A stretch of DNA of 61,952 nucleotides from CAZFDT01 sp964518335 (GCA_964518335.1 CAZFDT010000026.1:1-61952), one strand, 5' to 3'. Counted from the stretch's first letter, positions 17,459 to 26,505 are shown. A program made the numbers and translations. The notes: generated by a model not told the origin, from the sequence alone.

Positions 17459-19143
17459 ACCGCCCCACCCTCGTCATCGTCGGCGGCGTCGCCAGCGGGG
17501 CCTCCGCCGCCACCCGCGCCCGCCGTGCCAATGAGTACGCTCGCATCATCCTCTTCGAGAAGGACAATCACGTGTCCTTCGCCAACTGCGGTCTGCCTTA
17601 CTACATCGGCGATGAAATCGCCAGCCGCGACGCGCTGCTCGTCACCAAGCCCGAACTCCTGCACCAGCGATTCGACCTGGACGTCCGCACCCGTCACGAA
17701 GTGCTGGCCATCGATCGTCCCCGGAAGCTGGTCAAGGTTATTGATCGTGATCGTGGCACGTCGTTCGACCAGCCCTATGACAAGCTGATCCTCGCCCCCG
17801 GCGCGTCGCCCGTGGTGCCGCCGATGGCCGGCGTGCAATCGTCCAACGTATTCACGCTGCGGAACATGGAAGACACCGATCGCATCAAGGCCGCCGTCGC
17901 CCGTGATGGGGCGCGCCGTGCGGTCGTCATCGGCGCAGGGTTCATCGGACTGGAGATGGTCGAGCAGCTAGTGCAGGTCGGCATGGCAGTGACACTGGTG
18001 GAACTGATGCCCCAGGTGCTGCCACTGCTGGATGCCGAGATGACCCAGCCGCTGGAAGAAACCTTGCGCAGCCACGGAGTGGACGTGCGCACGGGCATGG
18101 CGATCGACCACTTTGTGACTCGCGACGGCAAGGCCACTGCAGCGGTCGTCAAGAGCGGCGACGCGATCGAAGCCGACCTGTTCATCCTGGGCATCGGTGT
18201 TCGGCCGAATGTGACAATGGCCCGCGATGCGGGATTGGCGCTGGGGGCGGGCGGCGGCATCGCCGTCAATGACGTCATGCAGACGACCGATCCCGACATC
18301 TACGCCGTCGGCGATGCCGTGGAATACCGCTACGGTCCGACGGGTCAGCCGCTGCGCGTGGCGCTGGCGGGACCGGCCAACCGCGCGGGGCGCATCGCCG
18401 GCGAACATGCCGCCACCGGCCGCGCCGCTCCGATGACGCCCGTCCTGGGTACGTCGATCGTCCGCGCCTTCGACGTCACCGCGGCCATGACCGGCCTCAC
18501 CCGCAGATCGGCCCAGCGACTTGGCATCGACGCCCACAGCACCATCGTGATCGCCGACCATCACGCCGGCTACTACCCCGGCGCCCAGCCCATCACGCTC
18601 AAGCTCGTGTATGCTCCGGGCAGCGGCAAAGTGCTGGGCGCCCAGGCGATCTCCGGGGGCGACGGCGTGGACAAGCGCATCGACGTGATCGCTACCGCGA
18701 TGACAATGGGCGCAACGGTGCGCGATCTTGCCGGGCTCGATCTGGCTTACGCGCCCCCGTTCGGCAGCGCCAAGGACTCGGTCCACATGGCGGCTTTCGC
18801 CGCGTGCAACGAGCTCGATGGGCTGGTGCGATACCTCGAACCCGACGCTGATCTGGACATGTATCAGGTCGTGGACGTGCGCAAGCCGGAAGAGATCGCT
18901 CAGGCTGCACTTGCCGATGCGCCGCACGCCATCGCCATTCCGCTCGACGAACTGCGCGATCGCCTTGGTGAACTCGATCCCGACAAGCCCACCGTCGCCG
19001 TGTGCGCTTCTGGACTGCGCAGCTACGTGGCGGCGCGGCTGCTCGCGCAGCGCGGATTCGGCGACGTGTACGGCCTCAGCGGCGGGGCCACGGTGCGGGC
19101 AAGAGCCAAGTCAACCTCAGCCAGCGCCATGGCAACGGCCTGA
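17455..19143 (+). CDS. CoA-disulfide reductase with C-terminal rhodanese domain
   Basis: An FAD/NAD(P)-dependent disulfide reductase (about residues 1-455) fused to a rhodanese (about 465-550). FAD motif: VIVGGVASGASAA. Redox cysteine: C45 in SFANCGLPYYIGD, the single-cysteine form typical of CoA-disulfide and CoA-persulfide reductases. NAD motif: VVIGAGFIGLEMVEQL. FAD-closing motif: DIYAVGDAVE. The rhodanese loop has its cysteine (about C517) in VCASGLRSY. Such fusions reduce CoA persulfide or polysulfide and handle sulfane sulfur. The neighbouring rhodanese and YeeE/YedE genes support that role. The residues after about 545 are low-complexity. Confidence 0.9.
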   Translation: MNRPTLVIVGGVASGASAATRARRANEYARIILFEKDNHVSFANCGLPYYIGDEIASRDALLVTKPELLHQRFDLDVRTRHEVLAIDRPRKLVKVIDRDRGTSFDQPYDKLILAPGASPVVPPMAGVQSSNVFTLRNMEDTDRIKAAVARDGARRAVVIGAGFIGLEMVEQLVQVGMAVTLVELMPQVLPLLDAEMTQPLEETLRSHGVDVRTGMAIDHFVTRDGKATAAVVKSGDAIEADLFILGIGVRPNVTMARDAGLALGAGGGIAVNDVMQTTDPDIYAVGDAVEYRYGPTGQPLRVALAGPANRAGRIAGEHAATGRAAPMTPVLGTSIVRAFDVTAAMTGLTRRSAQRLGIDAHSTIVIADHHAGYYPGAQPITLKLVYAPGSGKVLGAQAISGGDGVDKRIDVIATAMTMGATVRDLAGLDLAYAPPFGSAKDSVHMAAFAACNELDGLVRYLEPDADLDMYQVVDVRKPEEIAQAALADAPHAIAIPLDELRDRLGELDPDKPTVAVCASGLRSYVAARLLAQRGFGDVYGLSGGATVRARAKSTSASAMATA

Positions 19144-19161
19144 TCCACAACAAGGATTTCC

Positions 19162-19731
19162 ATGAAGACCATCCATCCATCGGAGTTGAAACAGATGATC
19201 GAGCGAGGCGACGCGCCGAGCATGCTCGACGTGCGCACGCCCGGCGAGTATCGCGCCGTCCATGTGGTCGGAGCACACTTGGTGCCACTGGCCGACCTGG
19301 ATGCACGACAGGTGCAGCAACCGGGCCCGATCTACGTGCTGTGCAAGTCCGGCGGGCGGGCGCGTAAAGCCGCCGACCAGCTCACTGCAGCAGGCGTCGA
19401 CGCGATCGTGGTCGAAGGAGGTACGGAAGGCTGCGTCTCGGCGGGCGTGGCCGTCATCCACGGCCAGAGAGGACTGGACCTGCAGCGGCAGTCCCTGTTG
19501 GGCGCGGGCCTGGTCGTCTGGACCGGCCTGCTGCTGGCGTGGCTCGTCCACCCAGGGTTCATCGCCCTGACCGCTTTCGCCGGCTGCGGCCTGATGGCCG
19601 CGGGACTGCTCGACATCTGCCTGATGGGCCTAGTCCTGACCAGAATGCCCTGGAACCGCCTCGCTGGGCGCGGTACAACATCGGCGAACGGAACAGTCGC
19701 CTGTTGCTCACTGAAAGGAGCCGCATCATGA
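19162..19731 (+). CDS. Rhodanese fused to a DUF2892 membrane domain
   Basis: Residues 1-105 form a rhodanese with the LDVRTPGEYRAVHV strand and the active-site loop CKSGGRARKAAD. Residues 110-170 hold two membrane helices ending in GCGLMAAGLLDICLMGLVLTRMPWNR, the DUF2892 pattern, as in YgaP. It would transfer sulfane sulfur at the inner face of the membrane. A polar tail with a CC pair follows. The stop overlaps the next start by four bases, and a GAAAGGAG ribosome site for the next gene lies inside this one, so the genes are translated as a chain. Confidence 0.88.
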   Translation: MKTIHPSELKQMIERGDAPSMLDVRTPGEYRAVHVVGAHLVPLADLDARQVQQPGPIYVLCKSGGRARKAADQLTAAGVDAIVVEGGTEGCVSAGVAVIHGQRGLDLQRQSLLGAGLVVWTGLLLAWLVHPGFIALTAFAGCGLMAAGLLDICLMGLVLTRMPWNRLAGRGTTSANGTVACCSLKGAAS

Positions 19732-20348
19732 CTGAACCGTCCCCTCCTCCCAAGTGTCCCGCCTGTTCCTGTGCCACGCCCTGCCCGCCCTGCCGCGTGT
19801 TGGGCGCCCGGCGATGGAGCCCCTACATCGTGGGCGTCGGCATCGGCGTGCTGAGCTGGATCACCTTCGCCTTCATGGGCAAGGCCCTGGGCACCAGCAC
19901 GACGATGGTCCACGCCTCGGGCCTGGTCTGCGGCGTCGCCTCCAGCGACTACGTGGCCAACAACGCCTACTACACCAGCGAACTCAACCCTGCCAAGGGC
20001 AAAATGATGTTCGACTGGCAGTGGTTCCTGGTGCTGGGCGTACTGGGCGGAGCCTTCGCCTCGGCCAAGTTCAGCGGCGCGTTTCGCGTCGAGCGCGTGC
20101 CGTCTCTCTGGGCGTCGCGCTTCGGCCCGTCGCGCATCGTGCGGTACATCGCCGCGTTTATCGGCGGCGTCATCCTCATCTACGGCGCCCGCATGGCCGG
20201 CGGATGCACCAGCGGCCACGGCATCAGCGGCGGGCTGCAGTTGGCCCTTTCCTCCTGGACCTTCTTCATGGCCATGTTCGTCTCCGGCGTCGTCACCGCC
20301 TTCGCACTCTTCGGACTGAAAGGACGCAACCATGTTGTCGTCGATTGA
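19728..20348 (+). CDS. YeeE/YedE-family transporter, first half, with cysteine-rich N-terminus
   Basis: Four or five membrane helices and the conserved GARMAGGCTSGHGISGG loop place this in the YeeE/YedE (thiosulfate/sulfur transport) family, as one half of the usual two-repeat protein. The N-terminal tail reads PKCPACSCATPCPPCR, five cysteines within 14 residues, which is unusual and could bind metal or sulfane sulfur. The ATG at 19728 follows GAAAGGAG by seven bases. It overlaps the second half gene by 17 bases. The pair probably works as one transporter that brings sulfur compounds to the rhodaneses upstream. Confidence 0.85.
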   Translation: MTEPSPPPKCPACSCATPCPPCRVLGARRWSPYIVGVGIGVLSWITFAFMGKALGTSTTMVHASGLVCGVASSDYVANNAYYTSELNPAKGKMMFDWQWFLVLGVLGGAFASAKFSGAFRVERVPSLWASRFGPSRIVRYIAAFIGGVILIYGARMAGGCTSGHGISGGLQLALSSWTFFMAMFVSGVVTAFALFGLKGRNHVVVD

Positions 20349-20913
20349 CCCCTGGCAAATGATTCTCTATGGCCTGCTCACCGGGGTGGTGTTCGGCTTT
20401 CTGTTGCAGAAAAGCGGCGTCACCCGCTACCACGTCATTCTGGGCCAATTCCTCTTCAATGACTTCACCGTACTCAAGGTCATGCTCACGGCGATCGTCG
20501 TCGGCGCCGTGGGCATCTACGGCATGAAAGCGATGGGCATGGACATCAAGATGCACGTCAAGGAAGCCGTGCTGTGGGGCAACCTCGTCGGAGGCCTGAT
20601 CTTCGGCGTGGGCATGGCGGTGCTGGGCTACTGCCCCGGCACGGGCGTGGCCGCGATAGGGGACGGGAGCCGGCATGCAATCCCCGGCGTGCTGGGCATG
20701 ATCGTCGGCGCCGGGTTGTACGCCCAGACCTATCCGTGGGTGCAGTCTCATCTGCTGCAGTTGCCTACCTGGGTCGCCGCCCGCGACGCCAAGGGCAAGC
20801 TCACCCTCGCCGACGTAACGCACCTGTCCCCGTGGTGGTTGATCATGGCGCTGGCCATCGCAGCCGTGGTCGTGTTCGTGCTCATCGAGCGGCGTCCGCG
20901 GGCAACGACTTGA
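20332..20913 (+). CDS. YeeE/YedE-family transporter, second half
   Basis: A 193-residue membrane protein with about five helices. The conserved cysteine loop is GYCPGTGVAAIGDGSRHAI, the counterpart of the GGCTSGHG loop in the preceding gene. In the family these cysteines line the transport path and relay sulfur. Between the last two helices is a soluble stretch (about residues 140-165). It is the last gene of the sulfur operon and is followed after 32 bases by a strong terminator. Confidence 0.85.
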   Translation: MLSSIDPWQMILYGLLTGVVFGFLLQKSGVTRYHVILGQFLFNDFTVLKVMLTAIVVGAVGIYGMKAMGMDIKMHVKEAVLWGNLVGGLIFGVGMAVLGYCPGTGVAAIGDGSRHAIPGVLGMIVGAGLYAQTYPWVQSHLLQLPTWVAARDAKGKLTLADVTHLSPWWLIMALAIAAVVVFVLIERRPRATT

Positions 20914-20945
20914 GCCGAACCCCTGTCTTGTCGATACACTACGTG

Positions 20946-20972
20946 GCCCGAAGCCTTCGCTTCGGGCTTTTT
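20946..20972 (+). terminator. Rho-independent terminator of the sulfur operon
   Basis: GCCCGAAG (20946-20953) pairs with CTTCGGGC (20960-20967) across a six-base loop, followed by TTTTT. It lies only about 40 bases before the ppa start, so ppa must have its own promoter in or close to this hairpin. Confidence 0.9.
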
Positions 20973-21013
20973 ACATGACCCGCCGGGGCACAGGGGAAAG
21001 CATCGTGGCCATC

Positions 21014-21604
21014 ATGAATCCGCATCTGGAAGTGCCGCCCGGACCCAGGGTTCCTGAGGTGGTGAATGTTTACGTCGAAATTCCCAAGGGCCGACGGAGC
21101 AAGTTCGAGGTGGACAAACGGACGGGCCTGCTGCGTCTGGACCGCTATCTCTACAGTTCCCTGCACTACCCCGGCGACTACGGCTTCGTGCCGCAGACCT
21201 TGGCCGAGGACGGCGACCCGCTGGACATCCTCGTCATGGTCAACGAGCCGACGTTCAGCGGCTGCCTCATCGAGGCCCGCCCGATCGGCCTGTTCAAAAT
21301 GACCGACAAGGGCGTCAACGACTACAAAGTTCTGGCCGTCCCCAACCGCGACCCCATCTTCACGGAGATGCACGATCTGTGGCGGGTGCCCGCCCACTTC
21401 CTCAAGGAGGTCGAGCACTTCTTCGCCACGTACAAGGAGTTGGAAAACCCCGACAGCGATGAGATCGTCAAGACGCTGGGCTGGGAGGCCGCCGACAAGG
21501 CCCGCGAGGAGATTCACGCTTCGATCAAGCGGTTTGGCGACGATCGGCGGACGAAGCGGAAGCGCGGCAAGACGCCCAAACGCCGCGCGAGCGATCGGAA
21601 GTAG
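21014..21604 (+). CDS. ppa: Inorganic pyrophosphatase
   Basis: A soluble family I pyrophosphatase of about 196 residues that hydrolyses PPi and drives biosynthesis. Conserved elements include YVEIPKGRRSKFEVD, LYSSLHYPGDYGFVPQTL, the metal-binding DGDPLDILV and a later DKGVNDYKVLAV. The C-terminal 30 residues are a lysine- and arginine-rich tail not needed for the fold. An in-frame GTG at 21005 is an alternative start. It is convergent with the Mrp-type gene, 12 bases away. Confidence 0.95.
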   Translation: MNPHLEVPPGPRVPEVVNVYVEIPKGRRSKFEVDKRTGLLRLDRYLYSSLHYPGDYGFVPQTLAEDGDPLDILVMVNEPTFSGCLIEARPIGLFKMTDKGVNDYKVLAVPNRDPIFTEMHDLWRVPAHFLKEVEHFFATYKELENPDSDEIVKTLGWEAADKAREEIHASIKRFGDDRRTKRKRGKTPKRRASDRK

Positions 21605-21616
21605 GTCGAATGGCCA

Positions 21617-22708
21617 TCAACTGACGCTGATGGTCGGCTGCACGAACTGGCCGCTGACATTGACAATGCTGATCTGGCCGGCGAGGGTGCGCACGACGTG
21701 GGTCAGTTCGTCGGCGAGCTTGCCGCCCTTCTCGAAATTGGCGGTGGGATTGCCCGCGTCGCAGTTGCGGCGCAGGGCCATGTTGATGGGCACGGCGCCG
21801 AGGAACGGCACGCCCATCTGCTGCGCCATGAGCTCGGCGCCGCCCTTGCCGAAGATATCGTACTCCTTGCCATCGTCGCCGATGAAGTAGCTCATGTTCT
21901 CGACGATGCCCAGCACCTCGACCTCCAGTTGCTGGAACATGCGCACCGCGCGGCGGGCGTCGTCCTGAGCCACCTTCTGCGGCGTGCAGATGACCACCGC
22001 CCCGGTAAGCGGCAGCAACTGCGCCAGCGTCAGCGGCACGTCACCCGTGCCCGGCGGCAGGTCGATCACGAGGTAGTCCAATTCGCCCCAGTTGGTCTGG
22101 GTGGCGAGTTGCTTGAACGCGCCGTGCGCCATCGGTCCGCGCCAGATCAGAGGCTTTTCGTCATCGACCATGGCGCCGATGGTCATCGCCTTGATGCCGT
22201 GGACCTCGAACGGCTGGATCATGTTGCCGTTGGCGCGCAGCTCCAGACTGTCCAGCGCCAGCATCGTCGGCATCGAGGGGCCGTAGATGTCGCCGTCGAG
22301 CAGACCCACGGCCGCGCCTTCGCGCGCCAGGCCCACTGCAACGTTCACCGCCACCGTGCTCTTGCCCACGCCGCCCTTGCCCGCGCCGACAGCGATGATG
22401 TTCCTCACCCCCGGCAGCGGGTTGGTCGCCTTGGCGCCCGACTGTGGCGAGGCTTTGCGCACGTCTGCCGTGAACTCGATGTTGACCTGCTTCACGTCCG
22501 GCAATTTGCGCGTCAGCGCGGCCTTGACGTCCCGCTGAATGGTGTCCTTGAGCGGGCAGGCGGGCGTGGTCAGCTCGATCGTCAGCCCGACTATGCCGTC
22601 GCAGATGGAGGCGTTCTTGACCATTCCCAGGCTGATGAGATCGCGGTGCAGCTCGGGATCGTTGACAGTGCGAAGCACATTGATGATGTCGTCTTTGGTC
22701 GTCGCCAC
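21617..22708 (-). CDS. Mrp/ApbC-type P-loop ATPase lacking the CxxC motif
   Basis: The N-terminal 90 residues are a DUF59/MIP18 domain (INVLRTVNDPELHRDLISLGMV). The rest is a MinD-like ATPase with the deviant Walker A GKGGVGKST, LLDGDIYGPSMP, and LVIDLPPGTGDVPLTL. Mrp/Nbp35 proteins carry or insert iron-sulfur clusters, and many members bind the cluster through a CxxC after the ENMSYF segment. Here that stretch reads MSYFIGDDGKEYDIFG, with no cysteine. The GTG at 22708 is chosen because the DUF59 domain begins there; upstream codons are unlike the family. It is divergent from the Spy-like gene. Confidence 0.88.
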   Translation of the reverse strand: MATTKDDIINVLRTVNDPELHRDLISLGMVKNASICDGIVGLTIELTTPACPLKDTIQRDVKAALTRKLPDVKQVNIEFTADVRKASPQSGAKATNPLPGVRNIIAVGAGKGGVGKSTVAVNVAVGLAREGAAVGLLDGDIYGPSMPTMLALDSLELRANGNMIQPFEVHGIKAMTIGAMVDDEKPLIWRGPMAHGAFKQLATQTNWGELDYLVIDLPPGTGDVPLTLAQLLPLTGAVVICTPQKVAQDDARRAVRMFQQLEVEVLGIVENMSYFIGDDGKEYDIFGKGGAELMAQQMGVPFLGAVPINMALRRNCDAGNPTANFEKGGKLADELTHVVRTLAGQISIVNVSGQFVQPTISVS

Positions 22709-22852
22709 GGCGTGTCCAGTTCGCAAGAGGTTGGGGGAGGCATCATAGGGCGAAGCGGGGCTGCAAGCCATCGGCAATAAGCCCATTGCACTCACGTTGC
22801 TCCGAGTGGGCCCAATGTCGCAAACTGTCGAATCACCCACGGAGATTGCACC

Positions 22853-23587
22853 ATGACACGCAGACGCAAGGAACTGATCTGGACGACGATGGCGTTAGCG
22901 GGGATCGGCGCGGGAGCGATGATTGCCGCCAGCGCCAACGGGGAGGACGATCCTCCGCTGAAGGGCCCTGAGGTCAAGCAGGAAGGTGAGCGGCGCGGCC
23001 CGCGCGCCGAGGGTCAGATGAGACCCGAGGGCGAACGAGGGCAGCGCGGCGAGGGCCAGCGAGGCGAGACGCGGCCGGGCGATCCCTTGCGCCGACTGCT
23101 GGAGGGCATCACGCTCTCGGACGAGCAGCGCGAGCAGGTACGAGCGATCATCCAGGAACAGGGCGAGAAGGCGCGTGCGTTCCGCGAGGAGCATCAGACC
23201 GAGTTCGAGCAGCTTCGCAAGGACATGCAGGCCGCTCGTGAGGCTGGCGACCGCGAAAAGATGCGTGTGCTGGCGCAAAAGCACCGCGAACTGGTCGAGA
23301 AAGGCCCGCGCGGCGAGGCCATCGAGAAGATCAAGGCGGTACTTACGCCCGAGCAGATCAAGACGTTCGAGGAAAACCTGGCCCGCGAGCGCCAGCGTAT
23401 GCAGAATCCTGCGGGGCGAGGCCCGGGCGGCGGCGAACGTCTCAGCCCAGAGCAGCGCGAACGCCTCGAGAAGATGAGCCCCGAGGAACGCGAGCGCTTC
23501 ATGCGCGAGCAGCGCGAGCGACGACAGCAGCGCGAGGGACAGAACCGCGGCGACGCCCCGCGCGACGGCGGGAAACTGGAGATCTGA
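22853..23587 (+). CDS. Exported Spy/CpxP-like helical protein
   Basis: A signal-like N-terminus (KELIWTTMALAGIGAGAMIAASANG) is followed by a low-complexity Gly/Arg/Glu linker to about residue 75. Then come two helical repeats that begin ITLSDEQREQVRAII and LTPEQIKTFEENL, resembling the LTxxQ motifs of Spy/CpxP periplasmic proteins. A Glu/Arg-rich tail with LSPEQRERLEKMSPEERERF completes it. The likely location is the periplasm, and a chaperone or stress-sensing role would follow from the family, but the similarity is to short motifs only. A strong terminator follows. Confidence 0.6.
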   Translation: MTRRRKELIWTTMALAGIGAGAMIAASANGEDDPPLKGPEVKQEGERRGPRAEGQMRPEGERGQRGEGQRGETRPGDPLRRLLEGITLSDEQREQVRAIIQEQGEKARAFREEHQTEFEQLRKDMQAAREAGDREKMRVLAQKHRELVEKGPRGEAIEKIKAVLTPEQIKTFEENLARERQRMQNPAGRGPGGGERLSPEQRERLEKMSPEERERFMREQRERRQQREGQNRGDAPRDGGKLEI

Positions 23588-23633
23588 CCCCCACCGTCCA
23601 CCGTCTTTCCCGCGCAGAGGCGGGACCACACGC

Positions 23634-23664
23634 AAGCCCCGGCCGACCCGCTCGACCGGGGCTT
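23634..23664. terminator. Terminator of the Spy-like gene, possibly bidirectional
   Basis: AAGCCCCGG (23634-23642) pairs with CCGGGGCTT (23656-23664) across a 13-base loop. A and T tracts flank the stem but are short, so it could act in both directions between the convergent genes. Confidence 0.75.
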
Positions 23665-23675
23665 TGTCGTGCCAG

Positions 23676-23710
23676 AAAAAAAGCTCGCTGCGCAACAGCG
23701 CGGCGAGCTT
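23676..23710 (-). terminator. Terminator of the porin-like gene
   Basis: On the minus strand AAGCTCGC and GCGAGCTT (23703-23710 with 23681-23688) form an 8-bp stem, with GCGC pairs able to extend it inwards, followed by a T-tract from 23682 down to 23676. It lies 35 bases past the end of the porin-like gene. Confidence 0.85.
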
Positions 23711-23745
23711 CTATCGTGGTGGCGTCGTGCAAACCTGAGCGACGC

Positions 23746-24636
23746 TCAATAGCTCATGCTGATGCCCAGACGCCCGACAAGCTCGATGTCGTCGCCGTTG
23801 TTGGCCGCTTCCTGATCGCTGCCCAGGAAGTAGCAGTCAGCGCCCAGCGCGGCGGTCCACTCGCCGAACTCCGCGGGAATGAATGACAGCGGCACGCTCA
23901 GCGTCACGCCGGCCTTCACGAACCCGAAACTGTCGCCGTCACGCACAAAGGCGATGTCCTCCGAATAGTAGTCGTCAAGGCTCAAACCCACAGCCACGGG
24001 TATCGACAGCGTCACTGGATAGTCCTCGCTCTGGAGGATGACGAAGCTCGGCTCGAAGCCCAGTTCGAGGTAGATGCCCTCGTCGGCGCCAGCGCTGGAG
24101 TTGTCCACTTCAAAGACCAGCAGCGCATAGGGGTTGAGCGCCAAGCCCTCGGCGATGAGGTCGGCATCGTTAAAGCTCAGCGACAAGCCGATCTCCTGCA
24201 CCGTCTCGAAGGCATTGTTGGGGCTGGTGTAGGCGTAGTACATCACGCCAGCGGTCCACTTTTCGAACACCGTCGCCGAGATGCCCGCGTAGTAGTCGGT
24301 CTCGTAGAAGATGTCGTTGGTGCCGCTGGAGCCGGTGTGCTCGCTATGCAGGCTGGACCACGTGCCGATGGTCAGATCGAGGCTGTTGAACGCGCCGTCA
24401 CCGGCGAAGAGATTAAACCCGATTTCTGCGTAGGGCTGCACGATGACGCCCTGATCTTCCTGCAGGACCCCGCGGAAGAAGTAGTGGGTGGCGATATCGG
24501 TGCCCAGCGTGAGGGACACGGCGCCGTTGTTGACCGGCGGTGGCGCCGGCGCCTCCTGCGCCAAGAGCGATGAGGAACCCACCAAACCCATGACGGCCCA
24601 TGCGGCCGCCGTGACTACGATGCGCGATCTCTTCAT
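23746..24636 (-). CDS. Outer-membrane beta-barrel protein, porin-like
   Basis: The 296-residue product has a clear signal peptide (basic MKRSR, hydrophobic core, cleavage after SSLLAQ). The mature part is built of alternating strands rich in aromatic and acidic residues, with VSLTLGTDIATHYFFRGVLQEDQ near the start and GRLGISMSY at the end. This resembles the TorF-type family of putative porins. AAGGAG precedes the ATG at 24636. It is flanked by its own terminator. The substrate is unknown. Confidence 0.75.
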   Translation of the reverse strand: MKRSRIVVTAAAWAVMGLVGSSSLLAQEAPAPPPVNNGAVSLTLGTDIATHYFFRGVLQEDQGVIVQPYAEIGFNLFAGDGAFNSLDLTIGTWSSLHSEHTGSSGTNDIFYETDYYAGISATVFEKWTAGVMYYAYTSPNNAFETVQEIGLSLSFNDADLIAEGLALNPYALLVFEVDNSSAGADEGIYLELGFEPSFVILQSEDYPVTLSIPVAVGLSLDDYYSEDIAFVRDGDSFGFVKAGVTLSVPLSFIPAEFGEWTAALGADCYFLGSDQEAANNGDDIELVGRLGISMSY

Positions 24637-24778
24637 GGCAATCTCCTTGAAAGCCCGAGCCCTGACCGTCCACTCGACGGCCTGATCATTGCGTGGGGAA
24701 GTCGGTTCTACCAGCAATGGGCGCGATCATCAACCCCCGATGAGCGTTCAGGAAGTTTTTGATGAGCGAACGCCGATT

Positions 24779-26329
24779 TCACGCGGGCGCCAGGCCGCGG
24801 AACAGCTCCTGCACCCGCTGGGCCTGGCCGCGGCGGATCGACTCAAGCGTCAGGCGCGGGATACGCCACTGCGGCTGATCCTCGGGCACGGTGCGGCAAT
24901 GCTCCTGGATCACGGCGTAGAGAAACTTGAAGGCATCGCGCGGCTGATGCATCTGATCCAGCGCGTCGATGAGCATCTCTCGCGTCACATCCTCCTCGAA
25001 CAGACCGGTCAACAGCATCGGCTCGCTTCCCGCCGCACGGCAGACGCGCAGCCGTGCGGTGCACAGGTCGTAAAGCGTCGCCCCCGACCACGACAGGCGA
25101 TCGATCATGCTCTGCTTGTCGAGTCGCGCGTGCTGGTAGAACTCGCTCGATTCGCGCTGCACGAGGTAGCGCAGCTCGATGGGCAGCAGCAGGATGACGC
25201 CGACGCGGTCCTGTTGCAGCAGCTTGTTGTCGAACAGGGGCCAGACGACGGGGCGCATGCGGTCGGGGTGGCCGCTGATGAGCGTGGGCTCATCGACACG
25301 ATCCACAAGCACGATGATGCCGCGGTAGCCGAAGGCCGCGAGCACGTCGAGCAGGCGGCGGGTGAGCTGGTATCGAGCGTCGCTGTGCGCCGCGGCGTGG
25401 GTGTCTTTGGCGGCCCCCGGAAGTACGCCCGGCAGGGTCATGTGCTGGCGCTCACGGGCGCGGATGCCCCCAAGCATGGCCGCCAACTCGCCCACGGTGC
25501 GGTCGATGGCGGGCATCTCCTTGCGGATGCGCCGACTGCGTAGCCGCAGCGACAAGTGCTGCCACCCGAAGACGCCCCACGCCGCCAGTGTCGCGGCCAC
25601 CAGCAGTGCCACCAACACCTGGACCGGCCACCGCGGCTGCGTGTCGATGAAGAGATAGGCAATCAGTCCGATCGCGGTCACAATCGACAGCGCGATCGCC
25701 AGCAGGCGCAAGGCGCCTAGTCCTCGTGCCACGCCCAGGCGAAGCGCCCTCGCCAGCGACCGCCAGCGCGGCACCAGAGCGCCGCTGGGCGGCTGGTCGT
25801 ACAGCGCCGCCAGCATTGCCATGTCGATCCGCACCCGCCGCGGCATTTTCTTCACACGCTTGCGCCAGTCGCCGGGCAACGGCACGGCGTCCGCGTCCTG
25901 CTCCAGCATCGCATCGACAAGTTGCGTTGTCGCCTGCGACAAGATGGCGTCCTGATGGTCGGCCAGCCGCACTTTCTGCAGCACGTCCGACGTCGACCCA
26001 CTTCCGGGAGCGTGACGCTGCTGCAGACGGTCGAGCATGGGGTTGAGGTCGTCATAGGGAATCAGCAGCGTGCGTGACTCGGGGTAGGCGGCGTTGTGCT
26101 CGGCAACCTTCTTGCCGATGAGCAGGCGAATGGCCGTCTTGCCGCTGCCTTTTTCGCCGAAGACGATGGACGTGCTGGGCGCGTCGATCCGACCGAGGAT
26201 CTTGCCGAAGTCCGGGTGTGTCGTGGTGGATTCGGAGAGGCGGGCGAAGACCGGATCGTGGCGGGCTTCCTCCGCATTGAACGGATTCTCCGTCAGGCCG
26301 TGGTGGGCGAGGAATGATTCGATGTTCAT
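24779..26329 (-). CDS. Membrane-associated P-loop ATPase (KAP/AAA-like)
   Basis: Residues 1-60 are soluble (NIESFLAHHGLTENPF). Walker A is GEKGSGKT near residue 59 and a Walker B-like strand is IIVLVDRVDE near residue 312. Between them lie two adjacent membrane helices (about residues 190-245). This layout, membrane helices inserted between Walker A and B, is that of KAP-type NTPases, but I cannot confirm the family. The frame upstream of the ATG at 26329 is shadow. It stands alone, divergent from the gene at 26506. Confidence 0.6.
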   Translation of the reverse strand: MNIESFLAHHGLTENPFNAEEARHDPVFARLSESTTTHPDFGKILGRIDAPSTSIVFGEKGSGKTAIRLLIGKKVAEHNAAYPESRTLLIPYDDLNPMLDRLQQRHAPGSGSTSDVLQKVRLADHQDAILSQATTQLVDAMLEQDADAVPLPGDWRKRVKKMPRRVRIDMAMLAALYDQPPSGALVPRWRSLARALRLGVARGLGALRLLAIALSIVTAIGLIAYLFIDTQPRWPVQVLVALLVAATLAAWGVFGWQHLSLRLRSRRIRKEMPAIDRTVGELAAMLGGIRARERQHMTLPGVLPGAAKDTHAAAHSDARYQLTRRLLDVLAAFGYRGIIVLVDRVDEPTLISGHPDRMRPVVWPLFDNKLLQQDRVGVILLLPIELRYLVQRESSEFYQHARLDKQSMIDRLSWSGATLYDLCTARLRVCRAAGSEPMLLTGLFEEDVTREMLIDALDQMHQPRDAFKFLYAVIQEHCRTVPEDQPQWRIPRLTLESIRRGQAQRVQELFRGLAPA

Positions 26330-26505
26330 GGCGTGTCGCCCCTCGAACGTGCGTTGCGGGCATGATAGCCATTTCACGGGAGCGCCACGCTGGGGCCGAG
26401 ACATCGAAGCCTCGGATATCCTGAACGTCCTGCTCATCCGGACCTTGGCAAAGCCTCAGGTCCGGCGTGGACGCCCCGGACCGGCTAGACGCTAGACTAT
26501 CGTCC

